NCBI RefSeq assembly: GCF_037963865.1
Contig: NZ_CP150170.1
Span: 2,108,001-2,172,000, forward strand
Direction: 5' to 3'
Source: Paenibacillus sp. FSL R10-2734
GTDB taxonomy: Bacteria > Bacillota > Bacilli > Paenibacillales > Paenibacillaceae
DNA: 64,000 nt
Shown here piece by piece: positions 1 to 8,387 of this stretch. A program made the position numbers and the translations under genes. Positions within the stretch are counted from its first letter, which is position 1. Every line of letters begins with the position of its first letter. The notes beneath the pieces are model-generated. The model saw only the letters and a program-made list of their open reading frames with translations, was not told the origin of the DNA and did not search any database.

Positions 1-37
1 TGGAGGAGAAAGTATAGAATTGATTTAAGTACATAAA

Positions 38-76
38 AAGCGGTGTCTTCTCGTTAAGAGAGGACACCGCTTTTTT
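38..76 (+). terminator. Rho-independent terminator of an upstream gene outside the window
   Basis: The stem AGCGGTGTC-TCTC pairs with GAGA-GACACCGCT around a gttaa loop and is followed by six T. It ends a transcript entering from the left edge. No coding sequence of that gene is recognisable in the first 37 bases. Confidence 0.85.
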
Positions 77-144
77 GAATTACTTATTGTCTTTAAGGGC
101 GCCAAAGCGTTTTTCTGGTAGAAGGTGTGTATGCTTGTAGTTAG

Positions 145-322
145 TTGTACTTTCTACAGCTATTTCAGTTTATGCTTTCTCGATTGAGAGTTTAATTGTA
201 TTATGTGCAGTTATTTCTGTGGAAAATGGCTGTCGGCAGTGTTTAGCTTGAATATAATTGTACAGAGTGCATTTAAACTGAGAATAAGCACATTTGATTC
301 GAAATAGTTGTATAGAGTGCAG
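145..322. repeat. Four-unit intergenic inverted repeat, copy A
   Basis: Four 15-bp units start at 145 (TTGTACTTTCTACAG), 196 (TTGTATTATGTGCAG), 258 (TTGTACAGAGTGCAT) and 308 (TTGTATAGAGTGCAG), spaced 51, 62 and 50 bp. The reverse complement of the right half aligns with the left half: TTGTACTTTCTACAGCTATTTC against CTGCACTCTATACAACTATTTC in parts, and GAGAGTTTAATTG against TCTCAGTTTAAATG. The whole is therefore an imperfect inverted repeat with arms of about 70 bp. A weaker fifth unit lies near 348-363. The copy sits between two terminators in a convergent gene gap. Function unknown. Confidence 0.8.
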
Positions 323-410
323 CTATGTTAGGTTGAGCTCAGCTATTATGTAAGAGAGTGCAGTGAAGGCGGGGAGCATACAGCTATTTATGAGTAATGC
401 TGCGATAAAA

Positions 411-448
411 AAGCTGCCGTTTGAGTAGATCTACTCAGGCGGCAGCTT
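411..448. terminator. Terminator, probably bidirectional, at the 3' end of the PAP2 gene
   Basis: AAGCTGCCG..TTGAGTAGA pairs with TCTACTCA..GGCGGCAGCTT. Six A precede the stem on the plus strand, so transcripts on the minus strand, the direction of the PAP2 gene, would end in a U tract. A short T run also follows on the plus side. Confidence 0.8.
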
Positions 449-494
449 TTGTTAAAATATAAGACTATATAAGTGGAACTTGAAAACATATTGG

Positions 495-1334
495 TTATCG
501 CATATCCGTCATTCGGTTGCGAACTGTGAGTGATTCTTCGCGTCCCCGTAAGGTTAGTTTGGCGAGCTGAACACCAACTGAAGAAGCTAAGACTGCTAAT
601 AGAGTGCCACCTATCATATCTGTAAGCCAATGAATGCCCAGATAGAAAATACCAAAGACGATTAAGACTGCGGAAATACTCGTAATAACCATCCAGCGGC
701 GGTTTCCTGAACGGAATGCCAGTAGTGCCATCGTAACGGATATGGACGTATGTAGACTCGGGAAGCAGTTGTTGAGACCGGATAAAGGGCGGTACTCCTG
801 CTCAAAATTCGGAAATACATCCAGCATAGTAAACTTAACGCCTGCAGGTAGATAGGACCATACCTCATTCACAGGGAAGTAAAGATAGAATGGAATCGCT
901 ACGGCATAGTTAATGATAATAGCATAGCAGGTTGCATATAGCATCACTCGGTTCTTGTCTAACAGATAGACACCTAGAGAAGCTGCTAATACAGATTGAA
1001 GCATGAAAATGTAAAAGAAGACTATGATAGGTGTCAGCCATGGACTATAGAATATATCCTGAACAGCTTGGACAAAATGCCCCTCTAGTCCAAATACAAA
1101 TGACGTATAATCTGAGGTAAGATGCATTTTTTCTTCAATTTGCAGTTCATATTTATTCAAGACTAGTACACCAAACATTCCTGCCATCAGTAGTAAAAAC
1201 TTATATGATCTCAGCATTTCTTTCCCGATTTCAACCAATGCCATGATTGGATTACGACGAGCGCCAACCCATACTAATATCACTACTAATACAACTGTGT
1301 ACAAAACAATATGGTTCATTGATTGGTAAAACAA
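495..1334 (-). CDS. PAP2-superfamily membrane phosphatase/phosphotransferase
   Basis: A 279-residue integral membrane protein with about six hydrophobic segments. Near residue 190 it carries NNCFPSLHTS and near residue 235 GIHWLTDMIGG, which fit the PSxxH and H-x3-D catalytic blocks of the PAP2 family (phosphatidate phosphatases and inositol-phosphorylceramide synthase-like enzymes). The first block of the family signature is not obvious, so the substrate, probably a lipid phosphate or undecaprenyl pyrophosphate, is an inference. The start is TTG with AAGGAGG 11 bases upstream; the in-frame ATG at 1319 lies too far from that site. It is transcribed alone on the minus strand towards the terminator at 411-448. 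Confidence 0.8.
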   Translation of the reverse strand: MFYQSMNHIVLYTVVLVVILVWVGARRNPIMALVEIGKEMLRSYKFLLLMAGMFGVLVLNKYELQIEEKMHLTSDYTSFVFGLEGHFVQAVQDIFYSPWLTPIIVFFYIFMLQSVLAASLGVYLLDKNRVMLYATCYAIIINYAVAIPFYLYFPVNEVWSYLPAGVKFTMLDVFPNFEQEYRPLSGLNNCFPSLHTSISVTMALLAFRSGNRRWMVITSISAVLIVFGIFYLGIHWLTDMIGGTLLAVLASSVGVQLAKLTLRGREESLTVRNRMTDMR

Positions 1335-1429
1335 AGCAATCGAAGCCTCCTTGATTCTCTTTATGAAGTCAGATGATCACAGTTTAACATATTTTCAAGG
1401 AATGTTTCGAATTTAATGAAATAATAAAT

Positions 1430-1822
1430 TTAGCTTTTCTGTAAATTAACACCAAACATTCCACCTAAAGCGCCAATGGCTGCAGCGGCCAGAACCCAAA
1501 GGAGATCAACACCAGAAGGTGAGCTATCCAGTGCTAGAAATCCAATTAACAGAACGATAATCCCGTAAAAGATTCCTGTAAGACTTCCTTGATACCAGCC
1601 TTTGTTAGTGGCTCTACGACCGGCGGTTAGTCCTCCGAATGCTGCGGCTATGCCGTGTACAATATAAGTGTACATTGAGAGATCCTGCTCCTTCAGGCCG
1701 CTGCCCCATAATAAAAGAGAGAGGACAAACGCGCCGAGCAGCATCCAAAGGAATGATCGACATAGGCCGGATAACACAGGGTTGGCTATTCTCCATGAGA
1801 ACAGGCGCCGGATTAAATACAT
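1430..1822 (-). CDS. TIGR04086-type small membrane protein
   Basis: A 130-residue protein with four predicted membrane helices, with Gly/Ala-rich turns (AAFGGLTAGRRATNKGW, GALGGMFG), typical of the TIGR04086 family. In B. subtilis a protein of this kind (YrzE) lies beside yrbG and spoVB, as here. The start ATG follows AGGAGG with good spacing. No catalytic motif is visible. A role in membrane or envelope homeostasis would be a guess. Confidence 0.75.
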   Translation of the reverse strand: MYLIRRLFSWRIANPVLSGLCRSFLWMLLGAFVLSLLLWGSGLKEQDLSMYTYIVHGIAAAFGGLTAGRRATNKGWYQGSLTGIFYGIIVLLIGFLALDSSPSGVDLLWVLAAAAIGALGGMFGVNLQKS

Positions 1823-2047
1823 GGTACAACCTCCTAAAGTTTTATTAAAAAAATTAATCTACATAAGTTATTATTCATTGTATGGGGAGGCTTGCCCCAA
1901 TAGTACAAGAATGGGCATTGCAGCCCTTTTACCATTAATTAATATGTGAGCTTCCGAATGTTCCCTGTGCTGAGCGGTCAGAATAGGGTTACATTAATCC
2001 GCCCGAGAAACAAGTCTGCGGGTGAGAGTGGAGGGGAGCGAAGCTAT

Positions 2048-2812
2048 ATGTCCCAGCATATCACTACCCATATTTTCTTGACCGTGCTGATGTATTTCTT
2101 CATATTCCTGTGCATGCGTATCATGGGGAAGAGGGAAATCGGTAAGCTGTCTGTATTTGATCTAACCATCTCAATTATGATTGCTGAGATTGCTGTTTTT
2201 GTGATTGAGGATATTAATCGTCCGATTTATGAAGGACTGGTTCCAATGGCAACATTGGTTATCATTCAAGTTGTGGTTGCTCAGCTCAGTCTTAAGAGTA
2301 GAAAGATTCGGCTATTAATGGACGGTAAACCGAGCATACTCATTTCTGGCGGTAAGCTGCACCGGGGAGAGATGCGTAAGCAGAGGTACAATATTGATGA
2401 TCTGCTGCAGCAATTGCGTGGTCAGAACATCGCTAGCCCTGCTGATGTGGAATTTGCGATCCTGGAGCCTAGCGGTCAGCTCACCGTTTTCGAGAAAGAC
2501 AAAGGAATTTCATCTTCCAATCCAACAGGCAATAGCAGTTTAGCTGCTGAGAATAATAAGAGCGATGAGAATGGAGATGAAAGCAGCCAGTCGGTTAAGC
2601 TGCCAAAGAACAAAATCAGATATGAAGGACTTCCTATTCCACTGATTATGGATGGGAAGGTCCAAGATCAAAATTTAGAGATGATAGGAAAAACCAGATT
2701 CTGGCTAAGAACTCAAATCCGCCAACAGGGAGTATCGGATTTTCGGGATGTTTTTCTATGCTCCATAGATCATAAAGGCAGAATTTATGTAGACCGATTG
2801 GACACCAGATAA
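2048..2812 (+). CDS. yrbG: DUF421 membrane protein, YrbG-like
   Basis: A 254-residue DUF421 (YetF/YrbG) protein. Three N-terminal membrane helices (residues 1-75) include RIMGKREIGKLSVFDLTISIMIAE, the family hallmark in part. The soluble domain contains RxLLMDGKPSILISGGK and RGEMRKQRYNIDDLLQQLRGQ, followed by a Ser/Asn/Glu-rich insertion near residues 155-185. An in-frame ORF extends upstream to 1946, but ATG 2048 has the GGAGGGGAG site at ordinary distance and begins just before the first membrane helix. It converges on spoVB with only five bases between the stop codons and no terminator. Confidence 0.85.
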   Translation: MSQHITTHIFLTVLMYFFIFLCMRIMGKREIGKLSVFDLTISIMIAEIAVFVIEDINRPIYEGLVPMATLVIIQVVVAQLSLKSRKIRLLMDGKPSILISGGKLHRGEMRKQRYNIDDLLQQLRGQNIASPADVEFAILEPSGQLTVFEKDKGISSSNPTGNSSLAAENNKSDENGDESSQSVKLPKNKIRYEGLPIPLIMDGKVQDQNLEMIGKTRFWLRTQIRQQGVSDFRDVFLCSIDHKGRIYVDRLDTR

Positions 2813-2817
2813 CCTTT

Positions 2818-4413
2818 TTAGAGCCAGCGCTTAATGAACGGTACTCGGTCCAAATCACGAAGTGAGATAAGGCCAGCTAATAGACTGATACCCAAATACA
2901 GGGCCATTCCTATTGCAGAGGCAAATAAAAATTGAATCCATTGTGCATCTGCAATGGGAATGGAGGTGTATACATAATGCACGCCTGCTCCCATAATGAT
3001 CATTGCACATAAGGTCTTAATGGTTTCGGTTATTCGTAAGGATAATGAAATTAAACTGACCACACTGTAACCGTGCAGTAGAGTAACAAGAACGCTGTTC
3101 ACCATAATTGCAATGATGGCACCGTAGATTCCGTATTCAGGCTGGGAAGCTAATATAACAATTAGAATGATCTTAACTACTGCCCCAATAAGGGTGTTGA
3201 TAAGCGCTCTGCCCGGTCTGTCCATGGCTTGAAGTGCAGCTTGTAAGGGAGCCTGAACATAGAGGAACAATGCGAAAGGAGCCATTAGCTTTAGCATAGG
3301 AGCAATGTCCGCATTGCCGTATAACAAGCTGCATAGTGGGACTGCTAAGACATACATAAGAACAGCAAACGGAGCGCCTGTTACCAGAGCGAGTCGAAGG
3401 GCTTGATGCATCCGTTTGTGAATGGTAGGCAAGTCCTTTCTTGCGGCAGCCTCAGATAATGAGGGGACCAGAGACACCGCGAGAGAGGAGGTTAAGGCTC
3501 CGGGAAGCAACAGTAGGGGAATAACCATTCCCTGTAATGCCCCATACTGCGAAGTCGCGGCGGCTGTAGCGATTCCGGCCAAAGCAAGACTGCGTACGGT
3601 AATAATGGATTCCAGTAAATAGGAAAAAGAGCCCACAAGTCGACTTGCCGTAACTGGAATAGATACACCTAGTAAACGCCGTAATATGGGGGAGTTTGAC
3701 TTTACACCTTTTGGATCAGAAAGGATAACCTCCTGTTCAATCGCTAGTTGTGCTGGAATGGGATTTGTTTTCTTATCCCTTTTCGAGATGACATAATATT
3801 GCCACAGAATTGCTAACATTCCGCCAATCTCTCCCACAGTTACACCTAGCATTGCCCCTGCAGCAGCTAAAGCAATACCCTTGGGAAGCAGCAGCCAAGA
3901 GAACCACAGCATAAAAAATATTCGAATGATGGACTCGAAAACCGAAGAAAGCGCGGAAGGAATCATGTTCTGCCTACCCTGAAAATAACCACGGTAGATT
4001 GCAGATACAGCAACAATTCCAATCATTGGGATCATGGCGATAAAAGTATAATAAACTCGGCGGTCTGTTAAGATAACATTGGAGACCCATGAAGCGCTGA
4101 GCAGAGCAACAATCGTAAAGAAGACTCCTAATCCGACACTAAGGGCAAGTCCAGTCCGTAAAATTTGCCGCGATTTCTCAGGGCGGTTCTCTCCCTCTGC
4201 TTCCGCTACCATCTTAGCAATAGCTAGTGGAAGCCCACCAGTAATGACAGTAGCCAGCACGATAAAAAAAGGATAAGCAAGCTGATATAGACCCACGCCC
4301 TCTGCTCCAATGATGCGTGGCAAAGCAATTCGGGGTATAAATCCAAGCATTCGATTAATGATGCCGGCGGCAAGCAAGATTAAAGTTCCTTGTATAAAGC
4401 TCTGTTTCCTCAA
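2818..4413 (-). CDS. spoVB: Stage V sporulation protein B, polysaccharide flippase family
   Basis: A 531-residue MOP-superfamily exporter with about 14 membrane helices. The N-terminus FIQGTLILLAAGIINRMLGF and the segment GAEGVGLYQLAYPFF are characteristic of SpoVB/MurJ-like lipid flippases. In Bacillus, SpoVB is needed for spore cortex peptidoglycan synthesis, presumably moving a lipid-linked precursor. It lies between yrbG and comN exactly as in B. subtilis, but on the strand opposite to secD. The length matches the family (about 520 aa). Confidence 0.9.
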   Translation of the reverse strand: MRKQSFIQGTLILLAAGIINRMLGFIPRIALPRIIGAEGVGLYQLAYPFFIVLATVITGGLPLAIAKMVAEAEGENRPEKSRQILRTGLALSVGLGVFFTIVALLSASWVSNVILTDRRVYYTFIAMIPMIGIVAVSAIYRGYFQGRQNMIPSALSSVFESIIRIFFMLWFSWLLLPKGIALAAAGAMLGVTVGEIGGMLAILWQYYVISKRDKKTNPIPAQLAIEQEVILSDPKGVKSNSPILRRLLGVSIPVTASRLVGSFSYLLESIITVRSLALAGIATAAATSQYGALQGMVIPLLLLPGALTSSLAVSLVPSLSEAAARKDLPTIHKRMHQALRLALVTGAPFAVLMYVLAVPLCSLLYGNADIAPMLKLMAPFALFLYVQAPLQAALQAMDRPGRALINTLIGAVVKIILIVILASQPEYGIYGAIIAIMVNSVLVTLLHGYSVVSLISLSLRITETIKTLCAMIIMGAGVHYVYTSIPIADAQWIQFLFASAIGMALYLGISLLAGLISLRDLDRVPFIKRWL

Positions 4414-4609
4414 AGGTCACGCCTTCTTCCCGAAATGAAATGAAACGCTGGCGAACTTGTCTATTCTAATGGATATGCTGTACCCCTATCCCGGCATGCC
4501 TTGTTTTAGTAGTTGTAACTTTTTGTGACCGAAGGAGGAAAGCAGAGAACTTGGGTCGAATACCTATGAAAAGCATACGAACACGAGCGATCTTTGGAGG
4601 TGTCATCAC

Positions 4610-4861
4610 GTGGAATCGGAACAGTGGAATCATGATCAACATAGTGAAGAAATCGAAGCCATGTGCCGCAGCAAAGCTGAAGAATTCCAGCTCCTAGGCT
4701 ATGAGTATGTAACCAGCAAGGATATTTGGGATTGTATCAGTCGTAATTATGATAAGGATGGAATGCCCCCCTTGCATAAGCTGGTAAATGATATTTATTC
4801 CTTAAAAGCCAATAGTTACATGACTTATTTGACTTTAGCGGCCTATCGGGGGTTAAATTGA
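4610..4861 (+). CDS. comN: Post-transcriptional regulator ComN (YrzD) family
   Basis: An 83-residue soluble acidic protein with the family core YVTSKDIWDCISRNYDKDG and LHKLVNDIYSLKANSYMTYLT. In B. subtilis ComN binds the comER-comE mRNA region and influences comE expression and localisation; that operon lies about 46 kb downstream in this window. The start is GTG 4610 after TTTGGAGGTG. It stands alone between spoVB and secD, as in B. subtilis. Confidence 0.85.
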   Translation: MESEQWNHDQHSEEIEAMCRSKAEEFQLLGYEYVTSKDIWDCISRNYDKDGMPPLHKLVNDIYSLKANSYMTYLTLAAYRGLN

Positions 4862-4946
4862 ACAACTAACACTCCATTTCTTTTTTTTGCGAATAGGCAC
4901 ATAAAGCTGTAAAGTAAGAGAATAATAACCTCACATTTCCTTTTAT

Positions 4947-4985
4947 AAACGGATGTCGTGCTGATATAAGCAGGGGCGGCCGTTT
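4947..4985 (+). terminator. Probable terminator of comN
   Basis: AAACGG at 4947 pairs with CCGTTT ending at 4985, with a weaker inner stem GCT/AGC. It is followed by CTTTG, so the T tract is short. Confidence 0.5.
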
Positions 4986-5019
4986 CTTTGTGTGAGCATA
5001 GCTATGTAAATACTGTGAA

Positions 5020-5048
5020 TTGACGGTCATTTCACGTGTAGCTATAAT
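5020..5048 (+). promoter_or_regulatory. Sigma-A type promoter for secD-secF
   Basis: TTGACG at 5020-5025 and a perfect TATAAT at 5043-5048 are separated by exactly 17 bp. The secD start lies about 35 bp downstream behind AAAGGGGAAC. Confidence 0.85.
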
Positions 5049-5086
5049 AGGAATATTGAGTTAATGAAAGGGGAACTAGCTAGAGC

Positions 5087-6340
5087 ATGAAGAGACTAAT
5101 GGGCTTTATTATTACCGTGCTCGTTTTGACAGGCGTCATGGTATTTACTACTCCTGGATTGCTGGACAAGGTTAGACTTGGTCTTGACCTGAAAGGCGGA
5201 TTTGAGATTTTGTACCATGCAGAGCCTATGGAAGCGGGAGCAGCTTTGTCCCGAACTTCTCTGTTGAAAACAGCAGAAAGTTTGGAAAAACGGGCCAATG
5301 CGCTCGGAACCAGTGAACCAGAGGTTACAACTGAAGGTACTGATCGTATTCGTTTGAAAATTGCGGGCGTTACTGATGAAGCCGAGGTTCGCAAGAAGAT
5401 GAAGGAACCTGCAGTTCTGACATTTCGTAGTGCTGCTGAGGGTGATCCACAAGGAACCTACAGCAAGATAGAACTTGTAGGTAGTGATTTTGTTGAGGGA
5501 GCTGCAGAGGTTCAACGTAACAATTTGAATCAGCCTGAGATTAGCATCAAAATCAAAGATAAGAAAAAGTTTGCGGAAATTACCGAGCGGTTACTTGGTA
5601 AGGAAATGGCTATTTATCTGGATGAGGATTTATTATCCTCTCCTCCCACAGTAAGAGCAATTCTTACCGATGGTAGTGCATCGATCTCTGGAAATTATAC
5701 CATTACAGAAGCACGTGAAATTGCAGACACTATCAATCTAGGTGCGTTGCCACTGAAACTTACGGAGAAATACTCTCAAAGTGTGGGTGCAACACTTGGT
5801 AAACAGTCTCTTGAACAAACGATCAAAGCAGGTCTTCTAGGTTCTTTGATTATCCTGATCTTCATGATCGGTATGTACCGCTTGCCAGGTCTCTTGGCTA
5901 GTTTCGCACTGATCTTGCATACATGGCTGTTAATTGTAGTCTTTGTTTTTGCAGACTTTACATTGACGTTGCCTGGTATAGCCGCATTTATTCTGGGTAT
6001 CGGGATGGCGGTCGATGCCAATATCATAACTAATGAACGGATAAGGGAAGAAATGCGCAGCGGTAAAAGTGTACTTTCCTCCGTTAAAGCTGGTAATAAA
6101 TCCTCTTTCCGGACAGTAATGGACTCCAATGTCACCACTGTTATTGTGGCAAGTGTTATGTTCGCCTTCGGTACAGGTGCAGTTAAAGGCTTTGCATTAG
6201 TGCTGATCGTGGAAATCGTATTGAGTATCGCCACGAATCTTTATTTCTCCCACTGGTTGCTTAGCCAGCTTGTTAAAGCCGGTAAGCTGAACAAACCGAA
6301 GAGCTTTGGTGTTAAGGAGAGTGATATCCGTGCGCTTTAA
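5087..6340 (+). CDS. secD: Protein translocase accessory subunit SecD
   Basis: A 417-residue RND-superfamily membrane protein. One N-terminal helix (residues 4-22) precedes the D1 motif GLDLKGG (residues 32-38), then a large extracellular P1 domain and five more helices from about residue 243. The D4 block GIGMAVDANII is near residue 303. SecD works with SecF and SecYEG to pull preproteins across the membrane using the proton motive force. B. subtilis has one fused SecDF; here the subunits are separate but coupled, secF starting inside the end of secD. Confidence 0.95.
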   Translation: MKRLMGFIITVLVLTGVMVFTTPGLLDKVRLGLDLKGGFEILYHAEPMEAGAALSRTSLLKTAESLEKRANALGTSEPEVTTEGTDRIRLKIAGVTDEAEVRKKMKEPAVLTFRSAAEGDPQGTYSKIELVGSDFVEGAAEVQRNNLNQPEISIKIKDKKKFAEITERLLGKEMAIYLDEDLLSSPPTVRAILTDGSASISGNYTITEAREIADTINLGALPLKLTEKYSQSVGATLGKQSLEQTIKAGLLGSLIILIFMIGMYRLPGLLASFALILHTWLLIVVFVFADFTLTLPGIAAFILGIGMAVDANIITNERIREEMRSGKSVLSSVKAGNKSSFRTVMDSNVTTVIVASVMFAFGTGAVKGFALVLIVEIVLSIATNLYFSHWLLSQLVKAGKLNKPKSFGVKESDIRAL

Positions 6341-7232
6341 GAAAGAGCTTGATTTCGTACATTTGAGTAAGTTTTTCTATATTTTTTCCGTCGCACTGAC
6401 AGTTGCAGGATTGATTTTCCTAGCAACCCTTGGATTGAATTACAGCGTTGATTTCAAAGCGGGATCTAATGTTGATATCTCATTGTCTAAAGATTTGAGT
6501 CTGGATGAGGTACATTCCGCTATTGAAAAATCTGGGATTCCAAGTGATCCAAGTGTTACATTAGGTAGTGAACGGGTCAACATTCGTTATGATCAAGTGC
6601 TCGATGAGCAACAAGATGAAGCTCTGAAAGCTCAGATCTTGAAGTTTGATGATAAGGCATCGTTTGAAATTAACACCGTGGATACTGAAATGTCTAAAGA
6701 ACTTGCACGCAATGCGATCTATGCAGTTCTCATTTCTTGTCTAGGGATTATCATTTATGTAAGTATTCGTTTTGAATGGCGGTTCGCATTGGCAGCTATT
6801 GTTTCACTGATTCATGATGCCTTTATGGTCGTTGCCATCTTCTCCATCTTCCGTTTGGAAGTGGATTTGACGTTTATTATAGCGGTGCTTACGATTATCG
6901 GTTATTCCATCAATGATACGATCGTTATCTTTGACCGTATCCGTGAGAATTTACGTTTTGGTAAACAGAAAACCTACGAGGATTTGAAAGAGCTTGTGAA
7001 CAAGAGTGTGGCTCAGACTCTGATGCGCTCTCTCTACACAGCATTTACCGTATTTATTGCGGCGTTCTTCCTGTTAATTCTTGGAGGCGAGTCCATTAAG
7101 ATGTTCTCGCTTGCGATGGTTATCGGATTGCTATTCGGAGCGTACTCCTCTATCTTTATTGCAAGTCCGATCTGGCTTCTGCTTAAGAAGCGTGAGAAGA
7201 TAAAGGTAAAGAGCAGCCCAGCTAAAGGTTAA
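6330..7232 (+). CDS. secF: Protein translocase accessory subunit SecF
   Basis: A 300-residue RND-type partner of SecD with the N-terminal helix, the VDFKAGSNVDI segment and the conserved GYSINDTIVIFDRIREN block near residue 192. I chose GTG 6330, preceded by AAGGAGAG, over the TTG at 6306; it overlaps the secD stop by 11 bases, which suggests translational coupling. The C-terminus is Lys-rich and cytoplasmic. Confidence 0.93.
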   Translation: MRFKKELDFVHLSKFFYIFSVALTVAGLIFLATLGLNYSVDFKAGSNVDISLSKDLSLDEVHSAIEKSGIPSDPSVTLGSERVNIRYDQVLDEQQDEALKAQILKFDDKASFEINTVDTEMSKELARNAIYAVLISCLGIIIYVSIRFEWRFALAAIVSLIHDAFMVVAIFSIFRLEVDLTFIIAVLTIIGYSINDTIVIFDRIRENLRFGKQKTYEDLKELVNKSVAQTLMRSLYTAFTVFIAAFFLLILGGESIKMFSLAMVIGLLFGAYSSIFIASPIWLLLKKREKIKVKSSPAKG

Positions 7233-7304
7233 TATCTCAAGAGAATCAACATGGCTGCACTTGAATGAAAAAACATCAACTTTATAATTTTCTTATATGT
7301 TAAG

Positions 7305-7332
7305 AAAGCCGCGTCAAATGCGACGCGGCTTT
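7305..7332 (+). terminator. Hairpin downstream of secF
   Basis: AAAGCCGCGTC pairs perfectly over 11 bp with GACGCGGCTTT around AAATGC. Only three T follow, so termination may be incomplete. Confidence 0.7.
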
Positions 7333-7407
7333 CGAAATCTTTGGGGTTGTATGTCATGTGTTTTGTATCATCATGAGATTACTTGCTAGTGGTAAGGAGG
7401 GCCTCGT

Positions 7408-8358
7408 ATGAATAAAGAACGATCACCGCAAAGCAAGACGGTTGCTTGGACAGGGATCATCAGCGATGTTACTTTGGCAGTAGCTAAGGGGAGTTTTGGC
7501 TATATTTCAGGTAGCAAGGCATTAATGGGCGATGCATTATATTCTGGAGCAGATGCTGCAGCTAAACTGGCGGATATACTTCCGTGGCGCTCTGAACAGA
7601 GTAGAAAGAGCAAGCAACGGATAGAAGACCGGCGGGGCAATAAGGAGCCGCTTCTAGCTATACTTTTTTCGGTTTTGATTCTTATGGGGGGACTGCAGAT
7701 CGCTTTCTCTGCAATCCGTGACTTAACGGAGGGCCAGTCATCCACTCACGGAGAACTCGCACTTGTAACTGTCTTACTATCTATTGTATTTAAAGAAGCT
7801 GTATTTCAATATCAATATCGGTACTTTAAAAAAATAGGTGATGGCAGTCATGCTGCTTATGCCAATAGTCATCGTTTCAGTTTGTATACTTCTATTACAG
7901 TATTAGTTGGGATATCGTTATCAATGGGTGGTACTTATTGGCATCCTCTACTCTATATGGACCCTATTGCTGCACTTTTAACAGGATGCTTAATTCTTCG
8001 TAAAGGCTATATGCTCATTTCTAATACTATCAGTGCTAAGAATGCTCAGGAGCTACCTTCTGAGGAGGCAGCTAATTTTATTGAAACCGTACAACGTGTT
8101 CATGGAGTTATTCGTGTAGAACAATTGAAGGCGCTTGAGCAAGGGAATTATGTGAATCTGGAAGTGAAGATCAGTGTAAATCCGCGGATTACAGTGATGG
8201 AAGCACAGGATATTTCGGAATGCGCAAGAAAGCTGCTACAGCACCGGTTTGTTCATGTTGGCGAGGTGCATATGGACGTAGTTCCTTATGATCCCGGTTA
8301 TCCATACAAAAGTAATTATGAATTGGTGGATAATGATATTCCAACGTTGCTTCAGTAG
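7408..8358 (+). CDS. Cation diffusion facilitator-family protein with a degenerate metal site
   Basis: A 316-residue CDF-type membrane protein: about six helices, then a cytoplasmic ferredoxin-like C-terminal domain (residues 220-300, RVHGVIRVEQL..VNLEVKISVNP). Family members export zinc, iron, manganese or cobalt. Two of the four intramembrane ligand positions look changed. Helix 2 has GDALYSGAD, with Tyr where His or Asp usually stands, and helix 5 has NSHRFSLYTS, with Leu in the second acidic position. Transport activity is therefore uncertain. ATG 7408 follows AAGGAGGG. It lies between secF and recJ, where B. subtilis also has a cation transporter-like gene. Confidence 0.8.
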   Translation: MNKERSPQSKTVAWTGIISDVTLAVAKGSFGYISGSKALMGDALYSGADAAAKLADILPWRSEQSRKSKQRIEDRRGNKEPLLAILFSVLILMGGLQIAFSAIRDLTEGQSSTHGELALVTVLLSIVFKEAVFQYQYRYFKKIGDGSHAAYANSHRFSLYTSITVLVGISLSMGGTYWHPLLYMDPIAALLTGCLILRKGYMLISNTISAKNAQELPSEEAANFIETVQRVHGVIRVEQLKALEQGNYVNLEVKISVNPRITVMEAQDISECARKLLQHRFVHVGEVHMDVVPYDPGYPYKSNYELVDNDIPTLLQ

Positions 8359-8387
8359 TTTGCATGGTGAAAGAAAGGTGAGCTCTA

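Noticed and set aside
145..322. CRISPR-like array
   Set aside because: Units are short, divergent and palindromic, the intervals alternate 51/62/50, and the spacers are themselves inverted copies. No cas genes are present.
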